From assembly GCA_027919835.1 (NCBI GenBank), contig JANVFP010000010.1:868001-932000 (forward strand): a stretch of DNA of 64,000 bases. Reading direction: 5' to 3'. Both the position numbers and the translations under genes were made by a program. The notes beneath the pieces were generated by a model that saw only the letters and a program-made list of their open reading frames with translations, was not told where the DNA came from and made no database searches. Each line of letters begins with the position of its first letter. The first letter of the stretch is position 1. Below are positions 10,497-22,126 of the stretch, piece by piece. Origin of the DNA: Lentinula raphanica (taxonomy: Eukaryota > Basidiomycota > Agaricomycetes > Agaricales > Omphalotaceae).

Positions 10497-11854
10497 TCAC
10501 AATCCTTCTCTTCTTTTCAATGCCTCCAGTCTGCGTAATGGAGACTCGTTATTCCATTGTTCCGAACCATCGGCGCTGGAAGTGAAAGCAGGCAGTCCAC
10601 TTTGTTCAATGACGAACGATGCGGAAACACTAGCGAAGAACGCGGCTACCTCCTCCAATGAATGACAAGCGACCATCTTCGTAATATTGTGACGTACCTT
10701 CGTACACGTCCCCGTCAGCTAACAATAGACCTGCAGCGAGTCCTCCCAGAAAGCTATTGCCAGCGCCTACCATTCAATCTTCGTTATCTCAAAACAAGGT
10801 ACGAAGTCTTTGACTCTTACCAGTCACATCAACGATCTTCGGCAGATCGGTGTTTGTCCAGAAAGCAGCAATCCATTTCCCAACCCCTTTACGCGTGAGC
10901 ACGTACGCTCCCATTTCACCACTTCTTATGATCACCGCGTCCTTAGCCCCGAGCTCTAGAAATCGATTGGCTGCTTCTTCTACGGATGTCTTGCTTATTG
11001 GGTTGGCGATTGGAATAGAGAGGAGTGACAAAGCTTCTTCAGCGTTAGGACTAGAGGTACATGAGCACAATAGTCACTGTACAATCAGCATGCGCACCTC
11101 AAGATGTCTATCGAAGGTAGAATTCGTATCAATGCTGGTAACTCTTCCGGGATACATTTGTCCTTGGATACGATAAGATCAGATCCGTCGAAGCAATGGA
11201 GGATGACAATACGAACAGGTATTGGTTCATAAATCATGATTGGATTCCAGTCTTCCAGATCCTTGGTTTCGGAAACGATAACGAAAGCTCTGCTAGGTGA
11301 ACAAATGAAATGAAGCATTTTAGGTCTATCCAGTGTTGTGTTGACCAAATCTCGGGGTGTGATTCTAATCCGAGGGGTCAGATACTTGAAACTGTGAAAA
11401 CGTTCAGCGAAAAACGCATATATGGTTCAATGGATATACCCTCTATGGTCCCCTGTATACAAATTCAAAGCACGCGTCGTCTGAGCTTCTTTCTGAGGTC
11501 GAGAAAACCACATGTCCTCTCCGTATGTCTTCAGTTTATCCTCAATTTCAGACGGGAAATCATAGCCCTTATCGACAATCATTCCGACTTGTTCAGGAGA
11601 CAACCTGCATGTATCAGTATTGCTGAGTACATGATGGCTTCAAATGAAGGCTGACCATATACGCGCTCCAAGAGCAGCATATGTACCTCCCCCACCAATC
11701 TGTGCAGATGGATTGAGACAGATGAAACTTGTCGCGCAAGATGTCTACTTGCCTCGGACTTGGAAGCTCTAGTGGTCCTACCTTCGGTGTCTGTATAAGA
11801 GAACTCGTCTATGATGAACATTCCCAGTGTAACGAACGTTTTGGTGGAGGCCAT
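10497..11854 (-). CDS. PfkB-family carbohydrate kinase, Mak32-like
   Basis: The start MASTKTFVTLGMFIIDEFSY at 11854 and the glycine-rich segment around 11690 (GGGGTYAALGARIW) mark the ribokinase fold. Later exons give LSPEQVGMIVDKGYDFPSEI, then LHFICSPSRAFVIVSE and SPNAEEALSLLSIP. They continue with GAKDAVIIRSGEMGAYVLTR. The PfkB anion-hole and catalytic motif appears as DVTGAGNSFLGGLAAGLLL, with the general-base Asp in the TGAGNSF context. The protein ends RRLEALKRREGL at 10497. This architecture matches fungal Mak32-type kinases, which were named for maintenance of the yeast killer dsRNA; the substrate is unknown. Several short introns interrupt the gene, and the last exon follows an intron near 10660-10705. 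Confidence 0.82.
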
Positions 11855-11983
11855 AATGGGGGTATGAGTTCAAGAGACAAACGGGAGCGTGAGCGGAATG
11901 CTATCCGACACTTCCGTCGGAATTTCCGAAGTCTCTTTGTCAAAAACCACCACGACCACCGCCAAAACAACGTTACAACGTAA

Positions 11984-13017
11984 ATGCAAGTCTGGGCGGT
12001 CTCATATGATCCTCCCACTTTCACAGAGGATGTGAGCAAAGAGCTAACTAGCTGGTCCATTCTCCTCTAAGAACATTGATTTGCAGCTTTATCAGAAGGG
12101 CCTTCTACTCGTCGACGAAGCCAGTTCTACAAGAATCAAGAGATTCTATCGACGCGAAGATGCATGCAGTGCGTACAGCTTTCCGCATCCCATCGATCTC
12201 ACCTTGCCTGACCGAGGATGAAGGAGGGCTGATAGCTCGCCTTTTGCCACGGCTTTTGCTCAAGGAGCGAGGAGTTGCTTCAAACATGATGTCTTTTGCT
12301 GCCACGGAATTTGGTAAACCGTATATCGTGCGTCACTCCCAAACTCAGCATAGGCAGTAGTAGTCCAACTAAGGAAACGCTTCTAGTAGACGACGCCAGG
12401 AATCAATCCACCGATTGCCTATAATCTGTCTCATGACAATGGCTTAATTGTCATGGCCTTCGCAAATGGGAAGGCTCATCCGCCTGCATACAGCATAGGC
12501 GTTGACGTGATGAAAGTCCATCGTCCTCGACGGGATTCCTACCGTTCGTTTGTTGACACGTTCCACGAACAAGTTACATCCTACTCGTCTTCGTCATCTT
12601 TCTTTCCACCTTTGTACTAACTTCCCCCACTTCTAGCTCACCCCATTGGAGCAAAATCTACTATCTCCCGAAGTTCCAGAGAGCGAAGGGCTGCGAAGAT
12701 TCTTTTGGATGTGGACCATGAAGGAAGCTTACACCAAAGCCCTCGGACTGGGACTCGGGTTCGATTTCAGTCGGGTAGAGTTCGATGTAATAGGAAACAT
12801 AGTGCGGGTAGATGGCCAGGAGCCAAAAGGATGGAAGTTTCACAGGTTCGAGGTGACGGAAGCGGGAGAACTGTACGTAGGGGTGGTTGCAGAGTTCCTT
12901 GAAGATGATTTCGAGACGCTAGTCGTACCCGAGACAGATCCGAAGCCTTGGTTCAAGTCCTTCACAGCGGCTGCAATCTTGGAACGTGCCATACAAGAAC
13001 TTACACAGAGCGGATAA
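11984..13017 (+). CDS. 4'-phosphopantetheinyl transferase, Sfp type
   Basis: The enzyme moves 4'-phosphopantetheine from CoA to a serine on carrier proteins, needed for lysine (Lys2), polyketide and nonribosomal peptide synthesis. The start MQVWAVSYDPPTFTED at 11984 is spliced to LYQKGLLLVDEASSTRIKRF. RREDACRGLIARLLPRLLLK, SFAATEFGKPYI and INPPIAYNLSHDNGLIVMAF follow. The magnesium-binding motif appears as SIGVDVMKV. The catalytic segment FWMWTMKEAYTKALGLGLGF carries the W-x-x-K-E-A signature. The stop is at 13015-13017. About four introns were inferred, one of 51 nt with a GCTAAC branch site. The neighbouring Mak32-like gene is divergent across 129 bp. Confidence 0.9.
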
Positions 13018-13101
13018 TGGAATAGTCTTCCTGGATTCTTGAATCATTCCATGCTTTGCATTTACAAAAGACAGCTTATGTTAATGCTCTGAATGCGTGA
13101 G

Positions 13102-14865
13102 CTACTTGGTATCCTCTATCGCAGCCACAGTTCCCACTCCTAACCAATCACCGTAATAAACACATTCCTCAGGATTTACCGGCCCTCCGCTTTTGCAGAA
13201 CTCGAACGACGGGCATCCGCTACAAGGCGCCTGGGACCAGCCGAGAGAGACACGTTCTTCGTGGATGGCTCTATAAACGTGACTTCCCGCTTCGTCAAAG
13301 GAAAAGAACGGGGAAGGAGAGCGTTTGGATTTTGATTTGTTCCGGTGCGAACGAGTGTCGTCAGAATCAGAGTCGGACTCAGAACTAGAATCTGAAGTAT
13401 GGCGACTCTTCTTGCTTTTGTGTTTCCCTTTATGAGTTGATTCCTGATCACTAGAGCCTTCGTCAGACACATCTGACTCGAGCCTTTTCTTCTTTGACTT
13501 TCTCCTGTCACCTTTGGACGATGTACCATTGGTGTCATCGAAATCTCGTTTGTGTTTGGCCTTTCTCCTCGATGACCTGTCATCTTCCGAGTCAGAATCA
13601 TCCGAGGTTCTAGCTTTTCTGTTTCTCTTGCGACTGCTCGATCGTTCATCGTTCTCGTTATCAGACGATTGGTGTTTCCTCTTCTTCTTAGAGCGGCGTT
13701 CGTCTTCGGAATCATTATCATCTATGGCACCAGAATCCCAGAGAGAACTGCCGAAGGCGGGAAGCTAGAATTTGATTGGGGGGCTGAGATTGAAGGTTCA
13801 ATGCGGGGTAACTGCTAACACGAACCTTTTCAATCTCTCCATCCAAAACTAGTACATTCAACAGTATCTCGACGTGTTCAACTGTGAGATCAGTTTCTGT
13901 CAGTCGTGCCTGCTTCAAGGCATTCCGGACCTGCTGAGCTGTTGGATATTTGGGTGCTTTGGAGATAGGATACAAGGCACGGTCAGGCTGCTGCCGTCCA
14001 CGAGATTTGGGAAAGCTCTTTCAAAACTATGTCATTAATCTGACGAACGACGAATCAGAAAATTTCACAAAAGCTTACCATGTCGCGTATGAATTTGAAG
14101 CATGCTTTCATCAGAGTTTCGATGAATTCAGTATCAAATTCGCCGTCTGTGAACCATGGACCACCCGTCAAAGCCACAGAAGGTACTAGCCCCTCGAGCA
14201 TATATATCTTGCGAGTCGGGTGCTAGCCGAAAATAACTTCGGAATACGGAACTTTAGATATTTGTGGATTTTCAGCCGCACCTGGACAGAAGGAACTTTC
14301 TTGATTAACTTTTTCTGCTCCAATGTTTTGATACAACGGTCCAGGATAGTTTGATGAAAGTTGGTTTTGGCTTTCAGATGCTTGACCCATATTCCTGAGG
14401 GGTTTAACGGATTCTGTTGTGAGTCATTGGTCTTTCACACTAGCTCCTCAAGCACACACCTTCATTCTGAGCCCCTCTGATATACCCAAGGACAACCTTC
14501 TCTTCTTCCGAGAGCCCAACATTGCTAGACTTCCGATATCAGATTGGATTCTATACATCCATCCCTGCTTCAACAACGTACGTTGAGTGTTCCGATCTAG
14601 TCACAGCTCTGAAGATCAGAGCCCCCTTGCTGTTTTTGAGAGGCTTCAAAAGCCCGACAGCAAGCAGGTAATTCAGAGCATCCTTCCGTTGGATTGGATC
14701 CGCAATGATAGACTCTGCCGCTTTTGCGCTCAGTTCCTATAGTGAGGTTCAGTTTCAAGATGGCCGATTTGAAAAGGATCGACGACTTGCATTGTTTGGA
14801 GCATTCAGAGCTGCTTGATGTAGATTGCTCTCCAACTCATTAGGAGGTCGCGTACTTTTACTCAT
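13102..14865 (-). CDS. RPC34: RNA polymerase III subunit Rpc34 (Rpc6)
   Basis: Rpc34 is a winged-helix subunit of the Pol III Rpc82/34/31 subcomplex that contacts TFIIIB and promotes open-complex formation. The first exon reads MSKSTRPPNELESNLHQAAL at 14865. It is joined through a GC-AG intron to ELSAKAAESIIADPIQRKDA and then LLAVGLLKPL. A later winged helix reads MYPISKAPKYPTAQQVRNAL and TVEHVEILLNVLVLDGEIEK. After FGSSLWDSGAIDD there is an unusually long Lys/Arg/Ser/Asp-rich insert of roughly 130 residues (about 13320-13720). The C-terminus then has CSGCPSFEFCKSGGPVNPEE followed by CVYYGDWL, the four-cysteine pattern that binds an iron-sulfur cluster in human RPC39. The stop is at 13102. 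Confidence 0.9.
14737..14790 (-). other. GC-AG intron in RPC34
   Basis: The 54-nt intron begins GCAAGT, the strongest GC-donor consensus, and ends CTATAG. It joins ...NAPNN to ELSAKA in phase 0. The alternative GT donor four bases further in gives the wrong phase. Confidence 0.75.
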
Positions 14866-15370
14866 CGTTTGCTATTAGTGGAAGGAAGGAAAGAAGGAAT
14901 GTATGGACCTCGTGACATTTGCTGATTTCCATCGACTTTTGGCGCGAAATTTCGAAAAATCCACAAAGTTCGAAAAGTTCATAAAGAATTTACTTGAGGC
15001 ATGGTTCGAAATGTTACTGGACTCTGAAAGTGATCCCCGCAGCTCTTGAGTCCGAAAACCGACGAGCTCACATATCCTCGGCTACTGGTTCATATACCAC
15101 CTCTATGGATCAAACATGCTTTTAACGGTTGACTTCCTCGGATGGAGGAAGATAAGAGCTTTGAGCTTAACTATAGTACCTTTTGTCACAAATGAACTCT
15201 TGCAACAAATTCGGTGGCTTTTAATGTTGGATTTGAAAAGATGTTATTACGATTATCTGATCATTAAGGAGTAACAAGAAAAGCTATACCATGGAGATTA
15301 CGGTGCAGAAGTGGTAAACTATTGAAGGTAAAAACATCCAGATAAATATTTGTGGATGAGAATCTATGTT
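14866..15370. other. Intergenic, no gene seen
   Basis: AT-rich sequence between the RPC34 start and the F-box gene stop. It must hold the RPC34 promoter and the F-box gene 3' end. No ORF, RNA gene or repeat is supportable. Confidence 0.5.
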
Positions 15371-16412
15371 TTAATATGCGTAAAACAAGTCAGAGTATGG
15401 ATCGATGTCCAAAGATTCTGGACTAGAGTTCAAGTCGAATTCAAACGGTTGAGATTGCCAGACCCTCTGTCTGTCGGAATCCTTTCGTTCTTCCGAACCC
15501 CAATGCATTCCACTCAATTCAAACGTCTGCAGATCAGGGAATGCATTAAGAGCCCCAGCAATATGTTGGTAGAAAGTCTGGAAAGTACGAGATGAGAATG
15601 ATAATAGCGAGCATAGTGCAAACACTTACGACATAGTGAGTTTCAGAATAACTGTATGTCGTTAGTAATCGAATATGAACAAGGCATTGCAGTTTCTGCG
15701 ACAGCAGTTGTAGCAGTATAGCGGGAGCAGAATTGGTCCTGGCACTGAAAATAGATATGCCAGCGGTTGATTCAGACAGTCTGGACACGACCTCTTCCGT
15801 AAGGTCGCCAGCGGTCAATTGGACACTCTGTACAGGTCGAGAAGGAACGATAGCCTTGGCAGCTCGGGAAGAGCCAACAAAGTGCTGCAGAAGAGGTGCC
15901 GATGAAGGCGCTAAGACAGCTATAGGCGGTTCATGCCAATAGGATGTGGAATCCACTTCCAATTCTAGCAGCGCGGGTGTATGCTTGAGAAAATTGGAAA
16001 CATACGAGTCGACTGGGAAAGGACAGGCGAACTGGACCAGCCTAGGGAGTTTGATACCCGCTAGAACCCAGCTTGCGGTAGAGTCGATGGAGAGTTGGAG
16101 AGACGTGAGTTCTGCCATACCAGACAGAGCACGCGATAATTGCGAATAGAATGGGCGGAGAAGGGTAGAGCAATGAATATCAAGCTCTATTGAGAAAGAC
16201 CTAACGTAGTGAGCTAGGTGTGGTTTACGAGCCAAGGTGAGCACTACGCTCAGGTTTCGACGCGACGAGGAGATTGAAAGATGCCTGTATAGCTGGCGTT
16301 GGGCAGATTGATGAACGGAAGTGCAGGTGTATGAAAGATGGGCGAGGTCCAGTGGCGAAAGAGATTCGCAGACAGCGTCCAAGAGTTCGAGAGGCAAGAT
16401 GGTGAAAGACAT
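15371..16412 (-). CDS. F-box-like protein with leucine-rich segments
   Basis: The start at 16412 reads MSFTILPLELLDAVCESLSP and continues LDLAHLSYTCTSVHQSAQRQ and LYRHL. This is a typical Agaricomycete F-box: LPxELLxxIxxxLxPxDLxxLSxTC. The rest is a long leucine-rich, irregular-repeat region (for example SQLSRALSGMAELTSLQLSI and PRLVQFACPFPVD), probably a substrate-binding solenoid. One clean intron at 15578-15629 (GTAAGT...TTTCCAG) joins ETHYV to TFYQHIAGALNAFPDLQTFE in phase 0. The protein ends DPYSDLFYAY. Such proteins normally recruit substrates to SCF ubiquitin ligases; the target cannot be read from the sequence. It is divergent from the mitochondrial AspRS gene. Confidence 0.82.
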
Positions 16413-16760
16413 GGAGAAAGATGGATGATTGTTGGAGTGGGCAAAGGGCTTTATGGAGAGACAGGGTCAGATAGAATATGATGGCCGTTTTGAGAGACTT
16501 TCCAACGTGTGAATGAGGAGGGGGGATGGGTGTTTGAACATATTGGAAGAGGCTGGACTTGTATATTTATAAGAAAAAGGGAAATGTTGATTGAAGCATG
16601 AGGCATTCAATCGATGGCCGACTTGAACTTAGCTTAGTGTGCAAAGGTACATAGCTTTTTTGCCAGCTAAAACGCTCAAAATACTTTTGATGGTTGTTTA
16701 TGTAAGCGGCTTTGTTATAAATTTATACCCTTTCCTCGCATTTTTTAATATCTGCTTTTG
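16413..16760. promoter_or_regulatory. Divergent F-box/AspRS intergenic region
   Basis: 348 bp separate the two start codons. The stretch near 16556-16575 includes a TATTTATAAG element reading toward the F-box gene on either strand, and AT-rich sequence at about 16700-16750 precedes the AspRS start. Assignment as core promoter elements is an inference from position only. Confidence 0.45.
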
Positions 16761-19665
16761 ATGCAAGCTCTATTTCGCGCGTCTTTAGCTGTTCGTTCCC
16801 CCACTTTAACCTATCACTCTCCCGATACTGTCGGTAAGGTCCTACAAACTCTCAATAAATACATCTCTACTAGTTCTTCAACATCACAAGACCTTCCTAA
16901 CGATACCAAGTTCAGTGCTCACACCGGTCAGCAGCCTCTCTTTCTCCCTCATTGCATCGCGACGTAGTCTAATCAATCTTCCTGGCCCTTTCCCAATTAG
17001 CTCCCTTCCCAAGTAGAACTCATACTTGTGGCGGCTTGTCTGCTCGTGATGCCGGCTCTCGAGTCATCTTGACTGGCTGGCTACTTCCTGAGCGGTGATT
17101 ACCTTTCAATCCCCATATATTCTGTTTATCCAAATTAGTCTAATCTATCTCAAGAAAGGGGAAGCTTGTGTCTTTTTTTCCACTCAAGGACTCCTTCGGG
17201 ACAGTCCAGCTCATTGTTAATAGTTCCGATAGAACTCGTGAAGACTTGGCCGCTCTTTCAGAGGTCCCTACAGAGTCTTCTGTTCTGGTAGAAGGTCGCG
17301 TATTGCTTCGACCTCCCAGTGCCCGCCGTCCCGTAAGTTCTGTTCTAAAACATGATCTACGTCTTCTACTTACTGACCAGAGGAGTTCAAAGGGGCCGAC
17401 AGGAGAAATAGATGTCCATGTTGACAAGTTTATCCTTCTCAATCCTGCGGCAAGCGATTTGCCGTTTACGCCCTCCAATGTCCACAATTTGGTAGGCTTT
17501 ACCGGAAATTTCTTGCTCTTTGTCTACTGACCAATAGTATGATATGTATCCAGCCAAGTGAGGATCTCAGGCTCCGATACCGGTACCTAGATCTTCGCAG
17601 GACCGTACTCTCTGAAAACCTGCAAAAGCGAAGTCAAGTAGCTCACCTGGTCCGCAACACATTGCACGATAGTGGTAACGTCTTTCTCAGACCCGTTCTT
17701 GCTGGCCTGCTAATCTCACTCTATAGGTTTCGTGGAGATCGAGACACCCGTTCTCCTTAGATCCTCTCCCGAGGGTGCACGCGAATTTCTGGTTCCGACT
17801 CGAACCAAAAACGCGTCGGATTTTCCGGCATTCTATGCTCTACAACAATCACCACAACAGCCTAAGCAGCTATTGATAGCTTCTGGTGCTGTAGACAAGT
17901 ACTACCAGATCGCAAAATGTTTCCGCGATGAGGACGGTCGAAAAGACAGGCAACCGGAATTTACTCAGATAGACATGGAAATGGCTTTTGTGTCTTGGGG
18001 TCCCAATCATTCAATCGACTCATCTTCATCAGGTTCTCGATGTTCGGGGAAATGGCGCATTGGTGGGAGTGAAGTTCGTGTTGTCGTTGAAACCATCATC
18101 AAGAAGATATGGAGTAACATTGAAAACGTGGAATTGCCTTCTCATTTTCCGGTGATGACATATGACGAAGCTATGTGTCGGGTCAGTCTTCTTCCATTCT
18201 GCTTTTTGCAACCCTTTTGCTGACGCCTCACGACGTAGTTTGGCTCTGATAAACCTGATACTCGGTTCGGCCTCGAGGTAGGCTGCGAGTACAGCCTAGT
18301 ACAGCTTGGCTGATCCAACGATTCATCTTGTTCATTTCAGATTACCGAATTTACGCCGTTCACTACTTCGTCTCAAAAACGTGTTCTGAACGAGAACGAT
18401 GAAGTTTTAGAAGCCATCATCATACGAAAATCACAAGACCCTGGCTTCTGGCATTGTGCTCGCAATTGCAAACTGGACAACTCAGTCGTATGTGGTCTGT
18501 CACAGTGTGAAATCATAGCGCTGATGACGGATTCTGGTTCTAATTCTAACATTACCCCAGGAGTCTATTTCGATAACCGAAAACAACGCAGCGAATTGGC
18601 TTCAAGAGAACGCAACTATACCTATTTCAGTGCATCCGGATGTGAGTGAATTACAAACCTTGAACGTCAATGAAGAGTTGTCCATCTCTATTGGGGATAT
18701 CGTCTGGTTAACGCGTCGATCTCGTCTGCTTGGTGTAAGCTACCATGATTGGTGTCACTTGTCTCGGTCTTACAATGTCCTTCTACATTCTAGGGTGGCT
18801 CGACGCTTCTAGGGCGCCAGAGGTTACATCTGTTGGACGTGGCGCTAGCAGCTGGTGAAATCTTCTCGAGCTCCTAACATCTATCAGATCTGTTAATATC
18901 TCTTGTTTCTATTTTCACTATAGGGACAGTCTCACTCCCGGAGACCCCTCATTTCCTCTGGGTCACCGAATTCCCTCTCTTTACACGCTCGGATGACGAC
19001 AAGGACTTTTTGGCAAAAGGCAGATATAGCAGCTCGCATCATCCTTTTACCGCGCCGATGTGGGAGGACATCAAGTCTTTATATGAAGGCAAAGTGGATT
19101 CTGTGCGATACTTGTGCACCCTTCTTCGTGTGCCAAAATTGTCTCTCACCCTCATTGTTCTATCCCCACAGGTCCGGGGACAACATTACGATCTGGTTCT
19201 GAACGGTGTTGAGATCGGAGGTGGTTCCGTTCGGATTCACGATGCTTCACTACAGGACTATATTTTTACAAATGTTCTCGAAGTACGTCTGGGTCTATTT
19301 CTAGCAATATCTGACTCACCCGTGTACAGCTGAGCACAGCTGAAAAGGCGCCTTTTGATCAACTGCTTCACGCCCTTCGATGTGGGGCGCCTCCCCACGG
19401 TGGAATAGCATTAGGTTGGTGAACACATCTCAGAATTCTGACCCGCTTTTGATTCCATCGTATCCGGCTCTTTTGTGCAGGCTTTGACAGATTGATGTCG
19501 ATTTTGTGCAGGTCACAGTCCATACGAGACGTGATTGCGTTCCCGAAAACAGCTGGAGGTACAGATCTGTTGTTCAAGAGTCCGGCTGAAGTGTCAGCGG
19601 ACGTGTTGGAGACATACGGTATTCAGCCTCGAAATCCCGACAAAACCAGAGGTCCATCCAGTTGA
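16761..19665 (+). CDS. MSD1: Mitochondrial aspartyl-tRNA synthetase
   Basis: A class II synthetase that charges mitochondrial tRNA-Asp. The start [20 protein letters not shown] has a basic, Arg/Ser-rich presequence character. After the first intron the anticodon-binding OB-fold begins with [17 protein letters not shown] and continues [18 protein letters not shown]. The catalytic core shows [32 protein letters not shown] and motif 2, [20 protein letters not shown]. The bacterial-type insertion domain follows. Motif 3 is GFDRLMSIL, then [18 protein letters not shown]. The end is [14 protein letters not shown] at 19665. About ten introns are present. A bacterial/mitochondrial-type Asp enzyme is clear from the long insertion and the IRDVIAFPK element. 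The first coding exon's 3' end (near 16920-16930) is uncertain. Confidence 0.92.
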
Positions 19666-19838
19666 CTAGATCAACCTAGTACTACTAAGTAGTATAATAC
19701 ATCGAGAAAAGTAGAGTATATCGGGACTTGCTGAGGTCAGGATCTCTGTACTACATAGCATAGGGCATAATGTGAAGAATACTACATAAGGTCTACTCAT
19801 TCAAAATCTGAAGAATCCTTGACATTCACATATCAATA

Positions 19839-21710
19839 TCATGACGGTACAGGAACAGTTGTTTCCCCAATGGTCCCACTATCTGCACTTTTATCGTCCA
19901 ATTCAGATACAGATACAGATACAGGATGATTAGTTGGAGTCTGTGGCGAAGGCGCAAAAGTCGAATTTCGGGGCGTCGTATCACCATTCGTCTCCTCTTC
20001 AACATACGGCGAGTTTCCATATGAAAAAGGCGACGTCCAACTGAAGCTAGCTCGTTTTTGTGGCTGTGGCTGTATAAGTGTGGTTCCTGCGCTATTGGAA
20101 TTAGAGTTTGGAACTTGTGGCAGAGAAGATGCAGCACGAGAAGAGATGGCTTCTTCTGTGCTTGTGTTATGTCGTGAATTGGTTTCGTCAATGACGGAAA
20201 GTACGCTCCGAAGCTTGGATTCTGCTTTTCTGGAACTATGGCCCGTGGTGGCGGGTAGGGAATGGCGACGGACGGGTGTAGTGGGGGAGATGGAACGAGG
20301 CGATATTGATGGTGGGGAAGAAGGGACGTCTGCCCATGCAGATGATTCGGAAGGGAAGAGGATCGTGTTGGGGTTCTGGGACCATGATGTACTGCTTGAG
20401 GCAGAGGGTAAAGCTTCTGAATGTTCCAACTCTGGCGTTCGTGTCACGGGTGTTGTCGAAGATGATGACTGGGTGTTGGGCATGATGGATAGAGGAGGCA
20501 GGATACTGAAGATTTGGTCTTCTGATTGGGGAACACCGTAAGAATCAAATGGGTCTGGGACGGTTTGCAGCATAGGTTCGATGATAGGGTCAGATCTGGA
20601 AGCAAGAATGAGCTGACACCGATGGAAAAATACTTCAAAGGTATGCCGTACGCTTTCGAGGTAAACCTGTCATAGACATCCAGGGTAGAACGTACAACCA
20701 GACACATCTTCGAGGGGACAAGGTTAGCTTGCGAACGAATTTGACATCGAGCTGAGAGCGTTACCTTTCCCTGAACGACATCCCACACCTCTTCTTCATG
20801 CTCCACGATTTCAGCATAGTGCCCAGCCTTTAGCTCGTCCAATTCATCCACCTGGCGTTGGAGAACAACCAAAGCTTCTCTGAAGCTTTGTAAATCTAGA
20901 GTTTTCCTTCAATATGGTTATGGAACTTCAGCTGTGATTCCTCACTTCGTTCCTTCCGGTTCATATTGCGTTTTTCTGTTTGTCGGATGATCTCGCTCTT
21001 CTCTCTTAATGCTCGTTCGTAGGACATGGATCGTTCCTGATGTTATACGGTTTGACATAAGAAGGATGGAACGAGTAATCGCGAGGGGTGTTTCGATAGA
21101 CTTACATTGACAATAGTGCGATATGTATCAAGGTGCTGCCGTAGAGGTTTTTCGAAACTTTTGTCCAGAGTTTCGGCCTAAGGAGCACTGAGAAAGGGGT
21201 TGCATACGTAGGCTTTTGACGTACGAGAACATGCATATGGTTTCCGATTAGATGGTGAAGTCCCGAGGCAGCTTGTAGTCGAGTCCCAGCTTCATACGAA
21301 GGTCCTTTCAGTCTGTAATTCCTATCAATTGACAAGAACGTGAAGTGATAATGGTATGAATTCACGTACCCACTGCATCGTTCCATGGCATCTGCAAACT
21401 CTGCGGTAACATTGGATACATTAACGAGCGCTGCTCTATACGTCGCACAAGTGTTCATAAGCTGGTACATGAATCCGTGAGCAGTAGAAGTCGAATTATA
21501 GTAGCAAGAACTGACTTGTTCGTAAGCTTGAAGACTAGCTTTTAAATCTGCCCGAGTTATAATCTTAGATGGCCCGTCAGCTCCGAAGTTCATTGCAGAG
21601 ACATTGGTCGTTTCTGAGAAAGTTGGTGAGGGGCTACGAGGTCCTGGTGAGGTGTTGCGTCGGGAACCGAAGGCGAGAGCGCGCAAAGAACGAGGACGGG
21701 TTGGTGCCAT
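19839..21710 (-). CDS. IVY1: IVY1-like membrane-binding (I-BAR-type) protein
   Basis: Yeast Ivy1 binds Ypt7, Vps33 and phospholipids at the vacuole and has an inverse-BAR-like fold. The start MAPTRPRSLRALAFGSRRNT leads to SKIITRADLKASLQAYEQ and YRAALVNVSNVTAEFADAME. Next come LKGPSYEAGTRLQAASGLHH and HLIGNHMHVL, then KSFEKPLRQHLDTYRTIVNE. The helical region ends with EALVVLQRQVDELDELKAGH, EIVEHEEEVWDVVQGK and CLVVRSTLDVYDRFTSKA. A roughly 240-residue Ser/Thr/Pro-rich tail (single exon, 19839-20573) is likely disordered and phosphorylated. A short 6-bp repeat near 19908-19926 encodes SVSVSVSE. At least six introns split the helical part. The family assignment is from recalled conservation of the helical core. 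Confidence 0.7.
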
Positions 21711-22126
21711 GGTGGAGAGGAAGTGAGAAAGGTATAAACGGTATAGTGCACCGCAGCCGCCGGTATAGCGCTTTTTCGTTTCTCATTTCTACGTATGTCA
21801 CTATTAGACAGAAGTTTACGAGCAGTGTACAGATAGATTCTTGCAACATATTATATTCGTGTAAATCGAGTTATAGGGTACGTGAATACTAGGCAGGACC
21901 ACGCAACGAACTATCGACAGGCCCGCACTCCAATGGCTTTCAAATACGAGCATCCAATAGACTGAGATAAGTTTATTGTGCAAGGCGACGTATGAAGGTG
22001 ACTGCTTGATGAAGATAGCGATTTATGATACTAGATGCTTGAGCCTTGTAAGCATATTCTGATGGTAAACAATCATTGATGAATGAGTGCAACACAGTTT
22101 TCAACAATGTATGGACAGCACCTCTA
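21711..22126. other. Intergenic, no gene seen
   Basis: About 0.4 kb containing the likely IVY1-like gene promoter and the bL19m 3' end. No coding or RNA feature was recognised. Confidence 0.5.

Noticed and set aside
20080..20541. 153-codon plus-strand frame
   Set aside because: Antisense shadow of the Ser/Thr-rich tail of the IVY1-like gene, which has clear family motifs upstream.
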